From an uncultured Brachyspira sp. (GTDB lineage Bacteria; Spirochaetota; Brachyspiria; Brachyspirales; Brachyspiraceae): 40,641 nucleotides of DNA. The position numbers and the translations under genes were made by a program. Positions 25,201 through 33,015 of this stretch are shown one piece after another; position 1 is the stretch's first letter; each line of letters starts with the position of its first letter. The notes beneath the pieces were generated by a model that did no database searches, was not told where the DNA came from, and worked only from the letters and a program-made list of their open reading frames with translations. The DNA is taken from positions 1 to 40,641 of the forward strand of contig NZ_CAJTQJ010000019.1 in assembly GCF_910578695.1 (NCBI RefSeq). The letters run 5' to 3'.

Positions 25201-25649
25201 TTATTAATAATATCAATATATTTATCTGTATAATCATTAAACTCTTTATTAAAGTATTTATTTATGTCTTCAAACAATTTATATAAATTGTTTTCATATA
25301 CTATCGTCCTTGTATAATCCTTATAATGTTTTTCATAATTATAAGAAATATATCTCAAAGACTTTTCAAAATCTTTATTTATTATATAATCGAAAATAAC
25401 AAACTGATATCCTTCCTCTCCATTTTTTTCTGAACCGTAAAGAAGTATTTTCATAAAATGTTCATATCTTTTTTTCAAGTTATCATCTTCTATAGTAAAA
25501 TAATCTTTTAAAAATTTATCTCTCTGATGAAAACGAATATAACTATACTTCGCTATTTTACTAAAATCGTTTGTAGATTCGCATTTCTTTATATCATCTT
25601 TTATACAAGAACATTGATAGTACATTTCAAGTTTTTTTTCTAAGTCCAT
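22230..25649 (-). CDS. Large DUF4132-domain protein
   Basis: This 1139-residue cytosolic protein has no signal peptide or membrane helices. Residues 1-850 are mostly alpha-helical and may form HEAT-like repeats (for example SRTVMASFIVKCMALNGK and TAKIKQAAIETMENAAYML). The C-terminal part, about 890-1060, carries the DUF4132 signature: LQKVLLNGRKWTYNNFKNIF, LKLIWGVYDENNNL, SLITLVHSSELDADTI and DYEIVQPIEQLDF. DUF4132 proteins include E. coli MolR-type proteins, but their biochemical role is not established. The ribosome site is weak. The gene is monocistronic and ends at a strong hairpin. Confidence 0.82.
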   Translation of the reverse strand: MDLEKKLEMYYQCSCIKDDIKKCESTNDFSKIAKYSYIRFHQRDKFLKDYFTIEDDNLKKRYEHFMKILLYGSEKNGEEGYQFVIFDYIINKDFEKSLRYISYNYEKHYKDYTRTIVYENNLYKLFEDINKYFNKEFNDYTDKYIDIINKNDNKKILHKMGRDAVIPLIAICSVIKSNKECKEKYINAAVKSFDVLPNLFDTLNVIAAILDKNEIIKNKFIDVLNSNEEYIIDINIELGADIRYSDYDDNIYKAKEKFFNAINYPNHFRFIAKHFYNYFRYQFIYEARDLYLKSKEDFYKIYNLVGKNIDDKSNKRIFIVLTSILIEHNDIEKADLKKFIKSVYILKDIVNHFMENKSRYITTPALTSTEKIEEIFDKDKNTKFDELIKYYTDKKNSFIFLNRNDTYPEANFASHISYFYCLLNYDNAQIKNFKKIAYDVLKYFPIQLGIRKYIEIQSAIGSKTLKQVIDSLLNNKELNITLKEILLSYYAGDVSGYYYNGRNPATLYHELRCLDENNNIVINSVKDELFKSYFDEIKNILNDESFIKNDIAGSKNTALDILKTIYNEFNYNDYNLLYKVLENMKIAEVKRYCLKVISDNEDITRVYAEKMSEKSRSSELKGALKNIIKNWNLKKYGDNFKSIDEALEFIDAYYNTNYEKNIKFLDDIHLTKVLYNNGKLADERVFKYIIMEYMNLLEPARLKDCDMLAEILDASSFANALEMLYTYLKDSNYEASKKNILIPYLIYSDDLKIDKVYPLIKEFAKGSRTVMASFIVKCMALNGKSYALILVDSLTRKSPTAKIKQAAIETMENAAYMLDMTADELSDRIIPNFGFNKKGEKVLSYGGEAKRTFTLSINNNLELIITDNDKQKIIKSLPAPNSKDDKTEADNAKKECTTLKKEIKTLIQSQKIRLQKVLLNGRKWTYNNFKNIFVENPIMNIFALKLIWGVYDENNNLIESFRYMEDGTFNTANEEEYILKENSLITLVHSSELDADTIEKWKTQLSDYEIVQPIEQLDFKYEEITEGDISEDKINSLNSKTLKAGVLMSLANKYDMARGETLDGGSFSEYILKDTYLNISVHITFEYMYFGIDVNEDVEFWDIEFYEISDGIETLINPLKVNKRFASSIYSIVKSVFPD

Positions 25650-26088
25650 AACTTAAATCTCACTGATAATATTAATTTATGTACTCTTTATATATTATTT
25701 TTATGTTTTTTTCAATATATAAAAGATTGTTGTTTTATTTATCGCTAATAAAAATTGTACGCTAAAAATGTATGCTATTATTGTTTTATCTGTAATATAA
25801 TAAACTTTAATTTAGGATCTATAAATTATGCATTTCCTGAAATCCTAAATATCTAAGCATACTAGTATATTTTTATTACTAATATACCCTAAAAAATAAT
25901 GCACAAAGTAATCATTCATTCTCTTGATATTTATCATATATGGATTATGACAAAATAATATAAAAGTAAATGTTTGAAATATTATATTTTTATTAATAAT
26001 TAAATTTATATTATAAAATGCAGTACAAATATATAATTCATTTTGAGCTATTTCTTGTAAAAAACTGCTTTATTATTTATAGCTTTAA
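25650..26088. other. Intergenic region with a solo repeat arm
   Basis: I see no gene in this 439-bp stretch. GCTAATAAAAATTGTACGC at 25744-25762 matches the left arm of the argC-argJ hairpin element (37124-37142) at 18 of 19 positions, so it is a probable remnant of that element. The remainder is unstructured AT-rich DNA upstream of the DUF4132 gene. Confidence 0.4.
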
Positions 26089-26640
26089 TTATTTTTTTCT
26101 CCAAGTTTCTTTTTCAAACTCTCCTGCAATTCCTACTAATGATTCATCTAAATCTATATCAAGCACAGAATTAAAAGTATTGTAAGCTATCATCCAAGAA
26201 ATAAAGCCTACTATAACAACTATTTCAGAGTCATTAAAATGCTTTTTAAGATTATTCATTAACTCATCAGTTACACCATTAGGATCTTTTACCATCTGCA
26301 TGCCTAATTGTGATAATAATTCTTCTTTTTCATCAAGTTTAAGGTTTTTAGGATCATCTCCTATAGCTTTTAAATCTCTTATGAAGAATAAAGAACATAA
26401 TATGCATCCGTTTGTAGTTGAAACAGAATGTGCCAGTATCATAGCAGCTCTTTCTCCCACAACTTCAACTAATCTGCTGTATGAAGTATACCAGCCCATC
26501 ATAGTGTCGTAAGTTATATAATCATTAAGAAGTGCTTTTTTCATATTTGTAACATTTCCGCTTTTTTTTAAGTGATAATCAAAAGCTTCTTTTACTTTTC
26601 CTTGAGCCTCTTCATATTCTACAAATTTAACTCTAGCCAT
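26089..26640 (-). CDS. Carboxymuconolactone decarboxylase / AhpD-family protein
   Basis: This 183-residue all-helical protein has the family's redox loop STTNGCILCSLFFIRDL at about residues 75-90, giving a Cys-x-x-Cys pair. AhpD-type enzymes use C-x-x-C-x-x-x-H with a nearby Glu in thiol-based peroxide defence. Here the His position is occupied by Phe, so classical AhpD chemistry is uncertain. AAGGAG lies just upstream of the ATG. The gene stands alone, divergent from the phase-variable glycosyltransferase region. The cellular role is not known. Confidence 0.8.
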   Translation of the reverse strand: MARVKFVEYEEAQGKVKEAFDYHLKKSGNVTNMKKALLNDYITYDTMMGWYTSYSRLVEVVGERAAMILAHSVSTTNGCILCSLFFIRDLKAIGDDPKNLKLDEKEELLSQLGMQMVKDPNGVTDELMNNLKKHFNDSEIVVIVGFISWMIAYNTFNSVLDIDLDESLVGIAGEFEKETWRKK

Positions 26641-26725
26641 AATAAATACTCCTTTTTTATTTAATAATTAGTATTTAAGTATAACATATATAATGATAAT
26701 ATAAATACTTTTTTATAAAAAAATA

Positions 26726-26753
26726 TTGAAATTTATATTTTATATGTTATACT
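26726..26753 (+). promoter_or_regulatory. Promoter of the glycosyltransferase leader
   Basis: TTGAAA (26726-26731), 16 bp, TATACT (26748-26753). Transcription would begin near 26760, so the heptamer repeat starting at 26784 is transcribed rather than located between the promoter boxes. Confidence 0.55.
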
Positions 26754-26781
26754 AAAGCTATATTGGTTTAATGGAATATTT

Positions 26782-26925
26782 ATGACATCAGACATCAGAC
26801 ATCAGACATCAGACATCAGACATCAGACATCAGACATCAGGAATAATATATTAATAAATATTATTTCTATATTTTCATTGCATAAAAATATTAAAATTTA
26901 TTCAGTTTCAGCAGGTATTTTATGA
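26782..26925 (+). CDS. Repeat-containing leader frame coupled to the glycosyltransferase
   Basis: From the ATG at 26782 a 47-codon frame runs through the heptamer repeat, giving (with the 7-nt unit read in three frames) a TSDIRHQ-type peptide repeat, and then through SIFSLHKNIKIYSVSAGIL. Its TGA (26923-26925) overlaps the glycosyltransferase ATG (26922-26924) as ATGA. I checked the other two frames: with one repeat more or fewer the leader would stop soon after the repeats (TAA at 26844 or 26852). The ribosome site is weak (GGA at 26773-26775). Translation is not proven; the frame is called because of its exact junction. Confidence 0.5.
   Translation: MTSDIRHQTSDIRHQTSDIRNNILINIISIFSLHKNIKIYSVSAGIL
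26784..26839 (+). repeat. Eight perfect tandem copies of GACATCA
   Basis: A 56-bp simple sequence repeat of a 7-bp unit with no mismatches, between the promoter and the glycosyltransferase gene. Heptamer tracts change length by slipped-strand mispairing, and each step shifts the reading frame. No spacers are present, so it is not a CRISPR array. Confidence 0.97.
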
Positions 26926-27851
26926 AAGTCAGTATAATAATACCTTGCTATAATGAAGAAGATGTTTTAAATACTTTTTATGAAAGAATAAATAATGTTT
27001 CAAAAGAATTAATCGATTATGAATTAGAATTTCTTTTTATAAATGACGGCAGTAAAGATAAAACCGAAAAAATAATAGAAGAATTAAATAAAAAAGACAG
27101 CAGAGTAAAACTTTTTTCATTTTCTAGAAATTTCGGACATCAGGCTGCGGTAAGCTGCGGCATTCATAATTGCTGCTCAGATATTGCTGTGATAATAGAT
27201 GCAGATTTGCAAGACCCTCCTGAAATTATACCAGATATGATAAAAATGTATGAAGATATTAAATGTCCTATTATATATGGTAAAAGAGTTTCAAGAAAAG
27301 GAGAAACTTTTTTTAAAAAATTAACAGCTTCTATATTTTACCGCTTAATTAATTTATTATCAGAAGTAAAATTTCCCGTTGATACAGGAGATTTCAGATT
27401 AATTGATAGAAATGTTATAGAAACATATAAATCTTTCGGTGAAAATCCTAAATATATAAGAGGGCTGATAAGCTGGACGGGTTTTGAACAAAAGGCTTTT
27501 GAATATGAAAGAGAAGCAAGAGCTGCAGGACATACTAAATATACATTCAAAAAAATGTTAAAATTAGCCCTTACAGGAATTTTATCATTTTCTGTCAAGC
27601 CTTTAAAAATATCTTTATTTTTAGGGACTCTAGCTATATTTACTGCCTTATCTTTTTCTGTCAGAGTATTTTATTTATATTTATTTAATCCTGATAAATT
27701 AGTAAAAGGCTATGCTTCAGCTATAATTATTATTCTTTTTATGGGAGGCTTTCAGCTTTTATCCTTATCTGTTATCAGTGAATATTTAGCCAATATTTTT
27801 AATGAAATCAAAAAAAGACCTGAATATATATTAAAAAAAACAATTAAATAA
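26922..27851 (+). CDS. GtrB/DPM1-like family 2 glycosyltransferase
   Basis: This membrane-anchored GT2 enzyme probably loads a sugar from a nucleotide donor onto undecaprenyl phosphate at the inner face of the membrane. The 309-residue protein has a GT-A domain beginning VSIIIPCYNEEDVL, with FINDGSKDKT, SRNFGHQAAVSCGI and the metal-binding DADLQDPPE. GDFRLIDR follows as in the GtrB/DPM1 group. Two transmembrane helices lie near residues 228-300. The next gene, 25 bp downstream, is a multispanning GT-C-type protein, the usual partner that uses the lipid-linked sugar. Its start codon overlaps the stop of a repeat-containing leader, so expression is likely phase variable. AGG (26913-26915) is a weak ribosome site of its own. 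Confidence 0.9.
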   Translation: MKVSIIIPCYNEEDVLNTFYERINNVSKELIDYELEFLFINDGSKDKTEKIIEELNKKDSRVKLFSFSRNFGHQAAVSCGIHNCCSDIAVIIDADLQDPPEIIPDMIKMYEDIKCPIIYGKRVSRKGETFFKKLTASIFYRLINLLSEVKFPVDTGDFRLIDRNVIETYKSFGENPKYIRGLISWTGFEQKAFEYEREARAAGHTKYTFKKMLKLALTGILSFSVKPLKISLFLGTLAIFTALSFSVRVFYLYLFNPDKLVKGYASAIIIILFMGGFQLLSLSVISEYLANIFNEIKKRPEYILKKTIK

Positions 27852-27876
27852 TTAATTATTTTGGAGCAAATTTATT

Positions 27877-29445
27877 ATGAAAAAATATATTTATTATAGT
27901 GCCTTTATAATCCCTATTATTTTAACAGTAATAATACATATTTATGGTATACCTAGAGCTAAAGCTGATTTTGATCAATATAAACAATATGATGATATGC
28001 TTACATTTTATAATAATAATGCATTTCCTACAGCAGGCACAAAAATGTGGAGTGCATATGATGATTATACTCCTAGAATGCCCGGAGGTTTTTACTATAT
28101 TGTTTATACTATATTATATAAAATTACTAATGAAAATTTTATGTTATCTCGTATACTATTTATGATATTATGTTTATTATCTTTGGCTTTATTTTTATTT
28201 TGGCTTTATAAAAGATTTGGTAAATATATTACATCAGTCTTTTCAGCTTTAATATTATGTAATGCTTATTTATTTTTTGCAAGTATAGATATTTATAATC
28301 CTAATATTATGATATATTTATCATTTATATTATTAATATTATTTTGCGAATATGTTACTGACGGAAAGTATTCATATATTTCAGCATTATTTATATATCC
28401 TGTGACCGCATTAATGGCTCAATGTCATTTTGCTGTATTTTTCTCTATAGTTCCTTCGCTATTGATTTATCATATAATAAGATTCAAAAAACTCACAAAG
28501 AAATATATAGTTCCTCTTTTAATTAGTGTTTTTATATCATTTTTATTATATTTGCCTTATTTGATTAGCGAGATTAATAATGGATTTTCAAATACGCTAT
28601 CAATGCTTTCATTTAGAAGCGGAGGAAAAATTATGGCTTTTCCTCAGATTTACTGCATGCTTATATATCCTACAACTGAGATGTCAATATTTTATGGAAG
28701 AACTAATGCTATACTTTATTTTTGGTTTAAAAACAATCCTTTTTTATTTTTTGAAGCTTTAATTCTTTTACTTACAGCAGCATTTTCTTTAACTGCTTTA
28801 GTATTCTCTATAAAAAGAATATTTTTAAATAATAATCAGTCTAATGATATTAAAGATATAATGCTTAGAGAAAGTATGATATTATATTTAATATATATAC
28901 CTACAACATTATTTGTCTTTTTTACAGCAAATTCAAAACCCGGTACTTTTCATTATATTTATAATGCATTTGCATTATCTTTTGTGCCGATATTAATTTT
29001 TATAAGAAATATAGAGCAATGTAAATTAATAAAATTAAAAACTATTTTGCCTTTATTTACAATTTTGGTAAGCATATCTTTTTCTCTTCAAATTATAAGA
29101 ACTATTAATTTATATACAAATCCTTATAGTTATGATAATAATAGAGCTTTAATGGAAGTTATATTAAATGATGCTGATGGAGAGGAGTTTAATATAGAAT
29201 CTATAAGGACTGTTTCAATGATTAGATATATGTATGAATTAGCATCAGATATGTATGGTATAAAAAATAAGTGGAATATGAATGAAAATGCAAAATTAAC
29301 ATATTTTATTTATAATAGAGATATGTATTTTTTTGAAGGTAAATGGAAAGATGTAAAAGATGATAAGAATAAGCCTATTCCTGAAAATTCTGTAAAAATA
29401 TATGGAAATGATGCATTATCAGTATATAAATATATAAAAGATTAA
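27877..29445 (+). CDS. Polytopic membrane glycosyltransferase (GT-C/GT39-like)
   Basis: This 522-residue protein has about 10-11 hydrophobic segments followed by a soluble C-terminal tail (from about residue 420), the architecture of GT-C enzymes. These take a sugar from a polyprenyl-phosphate carrier on the outer face of the membrane. The first extracytoplasmic loop has acidic residues (AKADFDQYKQYDDM) where GT-C enzymes carry their catalytic acid motif, then DDYTPRMPGGFYYIVY. It is co-transcribed with the GtrB-like gene, with GGAG before its ATG. The pair would decorate a surface glycan or glycoprotein; the acceptor is unknown. Exact family membership is not certain. Confidence 0.7.
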   Translation: MKKYIYYSAFIIPIILTVIIHIYGIPRAKADFDQYKQYDDMLTFYNNNAFPTAGTKMWSAYDDYTPRMPGGFYYIVYTILYKITNENFMLSRILFMILCLLSLALFLFWLYKRFGKYITSVFSALILCNAYLFFASIDIYNPNIMIYLSFILLILFCEYVTDGKYSYISALFIYPVTALMAQCHFAVFFSIVPSLLIYHIIRFKKLTKKYIVPLLISVFISFLLYLPYLISEINNGFSNTLSMLSFRSGGKIMAFPQIYCMLIYPTTEMSIFYGRTNAILYFWFKNNPFLFFEALILLLTAAFSLTALVFSIKRIFLNNNQSNDIKDIMLRESMILYLIYIPTTLFVFFTANSKPGTFHYIYNAFALSFVPILIFIRNIEQCKLIKLKTILPLFTILVSISFSLQIIRTINLYTNPYSYDNNRALMEVILNDADGEEFNIESIRTVSMIRYMYELASDMYGIKNKWNMNENAKLTYFIYNRDMYFFEGKWKDVKDDKNKPIPENSVKIYGNDALSVYKYIKD

Positions 29446-29450
29446 TAATC

Positions 29451-29481
29451 AATCTATGGTATTTATATAATATCATAGATT
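29451..29481. terminator. Hairpin between convergent genes
   Basis: AATCTATGGTAT (29451-29462) pairs with ATATCATAGATT (29470-29481) over 12 bp with one G-U and a 7-nt loop. It lies 6 bp after the glycosyltransferase stop. The T-tract is poor on either strand, so its efficiency is uncertain. Confidence 0.5.
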
Positions 29482-29500
29482 AAATTTGTTAAGTTAATAT

Positions 29501-30958
29501 TTAAGAAAAATCTTTCAAATGCCCTTTTGATACTTTCTTAAATGCCCTTAAATAATATTTTATATCGTCTAAATCTCTGATTGACAATACTTTATGCATT
29601 AAAAACTGCGGAGTAAAACTAAGATTATAAAGTTTTTGTATCCAGCATTTTATTTTTTCTTCTCCTACATCTGTTTTCATTACAGCACTACGCATATCAT
29701 AATCTTCCCAATTTTCTGTGGTAAGCCAATTTTCTCTTTTGCATTGATTGAATAATTCTGTTCCAGGATACGGAATTATTATTGTAGCCTGCATAGTTTT
29801 GGCATATCCTTTTAAAAGAAGTTTTTTAGTAAGTTCATAAGTCTTTTCAATATCTTCTTCAGTTTCCCAAGGATAGCCAAGCATTACTGTTATATGAGGA
29901 GAAAGCCCTGCATCTGAAGCTGCTTTACAGGAAGGAAGTATTTCTTCAGCTTTATTTCCTTTTATGAGTCTGTCTAATGTAGTCTGACTTGCAGATTCCA
30001 AACCGAATAATAAAAATCTAAATCCCGCTTTTTTCATAAGTCTGTATTCATCTTCATTACAAGCACCGAAACGCATATTGCAGTCTATATTAACTTTTTT
30101 ATTTAACTTTTTATCTATCATAAAATTGCAGAAATCATTAAGCCATTTTTTTACAGGAAAACAGCCTGTATCGTCCATTATTTCTCTTATACCATATTTA
30201 TTATAAAGAAACTCTACTTCATCAGCAACATTCTCAGCAGTTCTAACACGGAAATTTGTATATATGCCAGTCCAAGAACAGAAAGTACATCTATGATGCC
30301 AGCAGTCTCTTCCAGCCATTATATAAGTTCCGGGAATTCGTTTGAAATTGCCGTTATCATAAGCATATCTTTGCCACTGTGTTAAATCTCTGTCTATAAA
30401 AGGAAGGCTTTTTAAATCATGCCTTAATTCAAAGAATCCTGTATTTTTTATATTATTATTTTCTCTGTAATATATTCCTTTTTCTAATTGGGCTTTTCCA
30501 TTTAAATATTCTATTAAATTCAAAAGAAGAAAATCATAATCACCGCCTGTAAGCAAATAATCAGCTTTGCAATTATTCATGGTTTCTTCAGGCATAGCAG
30601 TAATATGATCTCCCGCAATAACGACAATCATATTTGGGTATTTAGCTTTTAAGTCATCGGCTATTTTCCAAGCTTTATATATAACAGGAGTTTTAACTTC
30701 AAAAAATAGTAAATCAGGAGTTCTTTCATCTAAATATTCATACCATTGTTTTGTACTCATATTTCTTGCAATAGCATCTGTAAAATCTACATCATATCCT
30801 GCATTTTTTATCATTGTAGCGGCAGTTGCAGGAACAACAGGATAAATATATGTAGGACTTTTGAACCATTGAAATTGTCTGTTCTGCGATAATAATGCTA
30901 CTCCTCTGTCGCTTTCAAATGGGGGATAGCCTATATATATTTTATTTATTTTATTCAT
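29501..30958 (-). CDS. Radical SAM protein with N-terminal B12-binding-like domain
   Basis: This 485-residue protein has a Rossmann-like N-terminal region (about 5-180; VVPATAATMIKNAGYDVDF, IVVIAGDHITAMPEETM, DYLLTGGDYDF) arranged like the cobalamin-binding part of BchE/HpnP-type enzymes. The cobalamin-ligating D-x-H-x-x-G is not evident. The radical SAM core from about 210 has cysteines 219, 224 and 227 in RDCWHHRCTFCSW, a C-x4-C-x2-C spacing, one residue longer than the classical C-x3-C-x2-C. IMDDTGCFP, FGLESAS and VMLGYPWETEEDI follow. The substrate is unknown; methyl transfer or lipid/sugar modification are options. It lies convergent to the glycosyltransferase pair. Confidence 0.85.
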   Translation of the reverse strand: MNKINKIYIGYPPFESDRGVALLSQNRQFQWFKSPTYIYPVVPATAATMIKNAGYDVDFTDAIARNMSTKQWYEYLDERTPDLLFFEVKTPVIYKAWKIADDLKAKYPNMIVVIAGDHITAMPEETMNNCKADYLLTGGDYDFLLLNLIEYLNGKAQLEKGIYYRENNNIKNTGFFELRHDLKSLPFIDRDLTQWQRYAYDNGNFKRIPGTYIMAGRDCWHHRCTFCSWTGIYTNFRVRTAENVADEVEFLYNKYGIREIMDDTGCFPVKKWLNDFCNFMIDKKLNKKVNIDCNMRFGACNEDEYRLMKKAGFRFLLFGLESASQTTLDRLIKGNKAEEILPSCKAASDAGLSPHITVMLGYPWETEEDIEKTYELTKKLLLKGYAKTMQATIIIPYPGTELFNQCKRENWLTTENWEDYDMRSAVMKTDVGEEKIKCWIQKLYNLSFTPQFLMHKVLSIRDLDDIKYYLRAFKKVSKGHLKDFS

Positions 30959-31058
30959 AAATTAATTTGCCTTTATAATTAAAAAATATTATGTTTATTT
31001 AATTTAAATAATTATACTTTAATTAATAAAAATGTAAATGATTGATTGAATTATATAA

Positions 31059-31589
31059 TTAAAAATTAATAGTGAAAATTTCTGTATAATTATGAAAATC
31101 GCTTGAATATAAAGTTATAGAGTCAGCTAAAAAAATTAATGGAGTAAAATATATTCTTTCAATATTTTCTTTTAATTTTTCATTATCATAAACTTTTTTA
31201 ACTCTTGCTAATGTGATATGAGATTTGAAATCTTTTTTATCATATTTTAGATTTTCTATATCGTTTAAACTTTCTCTTAAAGTTATAACATAATTTTTTA
31301 ATTCTTCGCTTACAGCATTAATGAATATTATATTTATATCTTTGAATTTATTTGTAAAGTAAGAAATATTTTTTAAGTTTATATTAAATGGGGCAGGGGA
31401 GGAGTTTATTACTTTTTCTTTTATTTGTTCTATTTGCTTATCTTTTATATAATCAAAAAATACTAATGTTATATGTATTTTATCTTTTGAAACTTTTTTT
31501 AATTCTGCTGTATTTTTATTTATATTAAGAATATTAGAATATTTATTTTTTATTTCTTCATTTAAGTTTAATGCTAAGAATGCTCTCAT
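31059..31589 (-). CDS. thpR: RNA 2',3'-cyclic phosphodiesterase (2H family)
   Basis: This 176-residue cytosolic protein has the two His-x-Thr motifs of the 2H phosphoesterase (LigT/ThpR) family: HITLVF (His39, Thr41) and HITLARV (His124, Thr126). The start MRAFLALNL is typical of ThpR. The enzyme opens 2',3'-cyclic phosphates on RNA and can ligate half-tRNAs in vitro. It lies 11 bp downstream of a secreted-protein gene on the same strand, so it is probably co-transcribed with it. Confidence 0.9.
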   Translation of the reverse strand: MRAFLALNLNEEIKNKYSNILNINKNTAELKKVSKDKIHITLVFFDYIKDKQIEQIKEKVINSSPAPFNINLKNISYFTNKFKDINIIFINAVSEELKNYVITLRESLNDIENLKYDKKDFKSHITLARVKKVYDNEKLKENIERIYFTPLIFLADSITLYSSDFHNYTEIFTINF

Positions 31590-31600
31590 AATTAATAATT

Positions 31601-32170
31601 TTATATGTCAAGATTCAATAATTTAGATATTTTGTCCATTGTAACATCTTTATATAAAATTGTATTAGGCATTACATTGCCATTAACCTGTTTAGCAGTT
31701 GTTTCGCTATTATCAATGATTTCTAGGATTTCTATAATCATACTAGCTTTATCTAAATATATTTTTTTATCATCATTATATTTGAATGTTATATACATTT
31801 TTAGATTTGACATAACAGTATGCTCTACAGTGAAAAAATTATCCTTATAAACTATATTGCCTATAAGCCCTTCGCTTTGATTAAAACTTTTAAAAGCAAT
31901 AGTTCCAATATACTGATATTTATTATTTGATTCTATTTGAAATAGGGCATAATAATACCAATTATTATTTTTTAATATTATCATTTCATAAGCACTATTA
32001 TCTTTAAATCTTATTTTTCTAATAGCATAAATTGATAATTCTTTATTATTTTTTAAATTGCCGTTATCAGTGAAATAATTTTTATTTATTTTTATAGGCT
32101 TATCATCAATATTTTGCGGGTAAATATTAAAAGAAAATAAAATAATAAATATCAATGCAAATCTCAGCAT
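31601..32170 (-). CDS. Hypothetical secreted protein
   Basis: This 189-residue protein has a clear N-terminal signal peptide (a short hydrophobic segment ending FNIYPQN, with no lipobox Cys), so it is predicted to be periplasmic or outer-membrane associated. The mature part has alternating strands, for example IYAIRKIRFKDNSAYEMIIL, NNWYYYALFQIESN and KMYITFKYNDDK. I recognise no domain. thpR follows after 11 bp. No ribosome site close to consensus was noted, and the start could lie a few codons either way. Confidence 0.65.
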   Translation of the reverse strand: MLRFALIFIILFSFNIYPQNIDDKPIKINKNYFTDNGNLKNNKELSIYAIRKIRFKDNSAYEMIILKNNNWYYYALFQIESNNKYQYIGTIAFKSFNQSEGLIGNIVYKDNFFTVEHTVMSNLKMYITFKYNDDKKIYLDKASMIIEILEIIDNSETTAKQVNGNVMPNTILYKDVTMDKISKLLNLDI

Positions 32171-32414
32171 ATATAAAAACTCCGAATTATAATAAATGAA
32201 ATTATACTCTATAACCCTTTATTTATCAATATTGATTTATTTTAATTAAATTGTTTGGGCTGTCATAGATAACTAAAATTATTTTATTATTACTCCATTT
32301 TGCAAATGTTAGGAATTCAAAATTTTTATAATTAGATTTCTAGTATGTAAAACTATATTATTATTAATAAAAAAATAGTCTTTACTTTTTATTTTTTCAC
32401 TATAAAATATACTT

Positions 32415-32993
32415 ATGGGTAAGAAATATTTTAATACTCTAAATGATTATTTTGTCAGATACCTATTCACTGATAAAGGAAGCGAAGTTATTTTATTAGA
32501 CTTTATCAATTCTATAATGATTAATGCTAAAATGAAAACTTTTCGTTCAGTTGAAATTTTAACTCCTTCGCCAAAGGCGGGCAGTCGCCTTAACTTAAAG
32601 AAAAATAAAAATCTAAAAGAAACGATAGTCGATGTTAAATGCATAACACAAAATGGAACTGTAGTTATAATAGAAATTCAGCTTCAAGGAAATTCAAGAT
32701 TTCCAGAAAGAATACTTTATTACTGGGCTGTTAATTATAGTAAATTACTAAAAGACGGCGAGAGATATGATGAATTAACTCCTGTTATAAGTATCAATCT
32801 TCTTAATTTTAATTTAGATAAAAAAACAAAGAATATTCATTCCTGTTATATGCTTTATGAAATTAATAATAAAAAGTTATTAACAGATCACCTGCAAATA
32901 CATATAATAGAATTAAAAAAGTTTAATAGTAAAAATCTGTTATCTAAAGATTTAAATTGCTGGCTTAATTTTTTTACATCAAAAAAGCAATAA
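32415..32993 (+). pseudogene. Truncated PD-(D/E)XK nuclease family transposase (Rpn-like)
   Basis: The 192-codon frame matches the N-terminal and central part of Rpn-type transposases (PF12784-like): it begins YFNTLNDYFVRYLFTDKGSE, with the nuclease core ETIVDVKCITQNG and VVIIEIQLQ, then RFPERILYYWAVNYSKLL. Family members are commonly about 280-300 residues with a helical C-terminus; here a stop follows WLNFFTSKKQ, so the end is lost. Codons 52-58 (SPKAGSR) are encoded by a GC-rich self-complementary stretch (32568-32591) that interrupts the expected TP-x-NLKKN sequence in frame. It is adjacent to a decayed ABC permease, so the area is degenerate. A shortened protein could still be made. Confidence 0.7.
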
Positions 32994-33015
32994 TAACGGA
33001 ACAATTATAATTTTT

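Noticed and set aside
26784..26839. Tandem array that might suggest a CRISPR
   Set aside because: The 7-bp units are contiguous with no spacers, and no cas genes are present; it is a simple sequence repeat.
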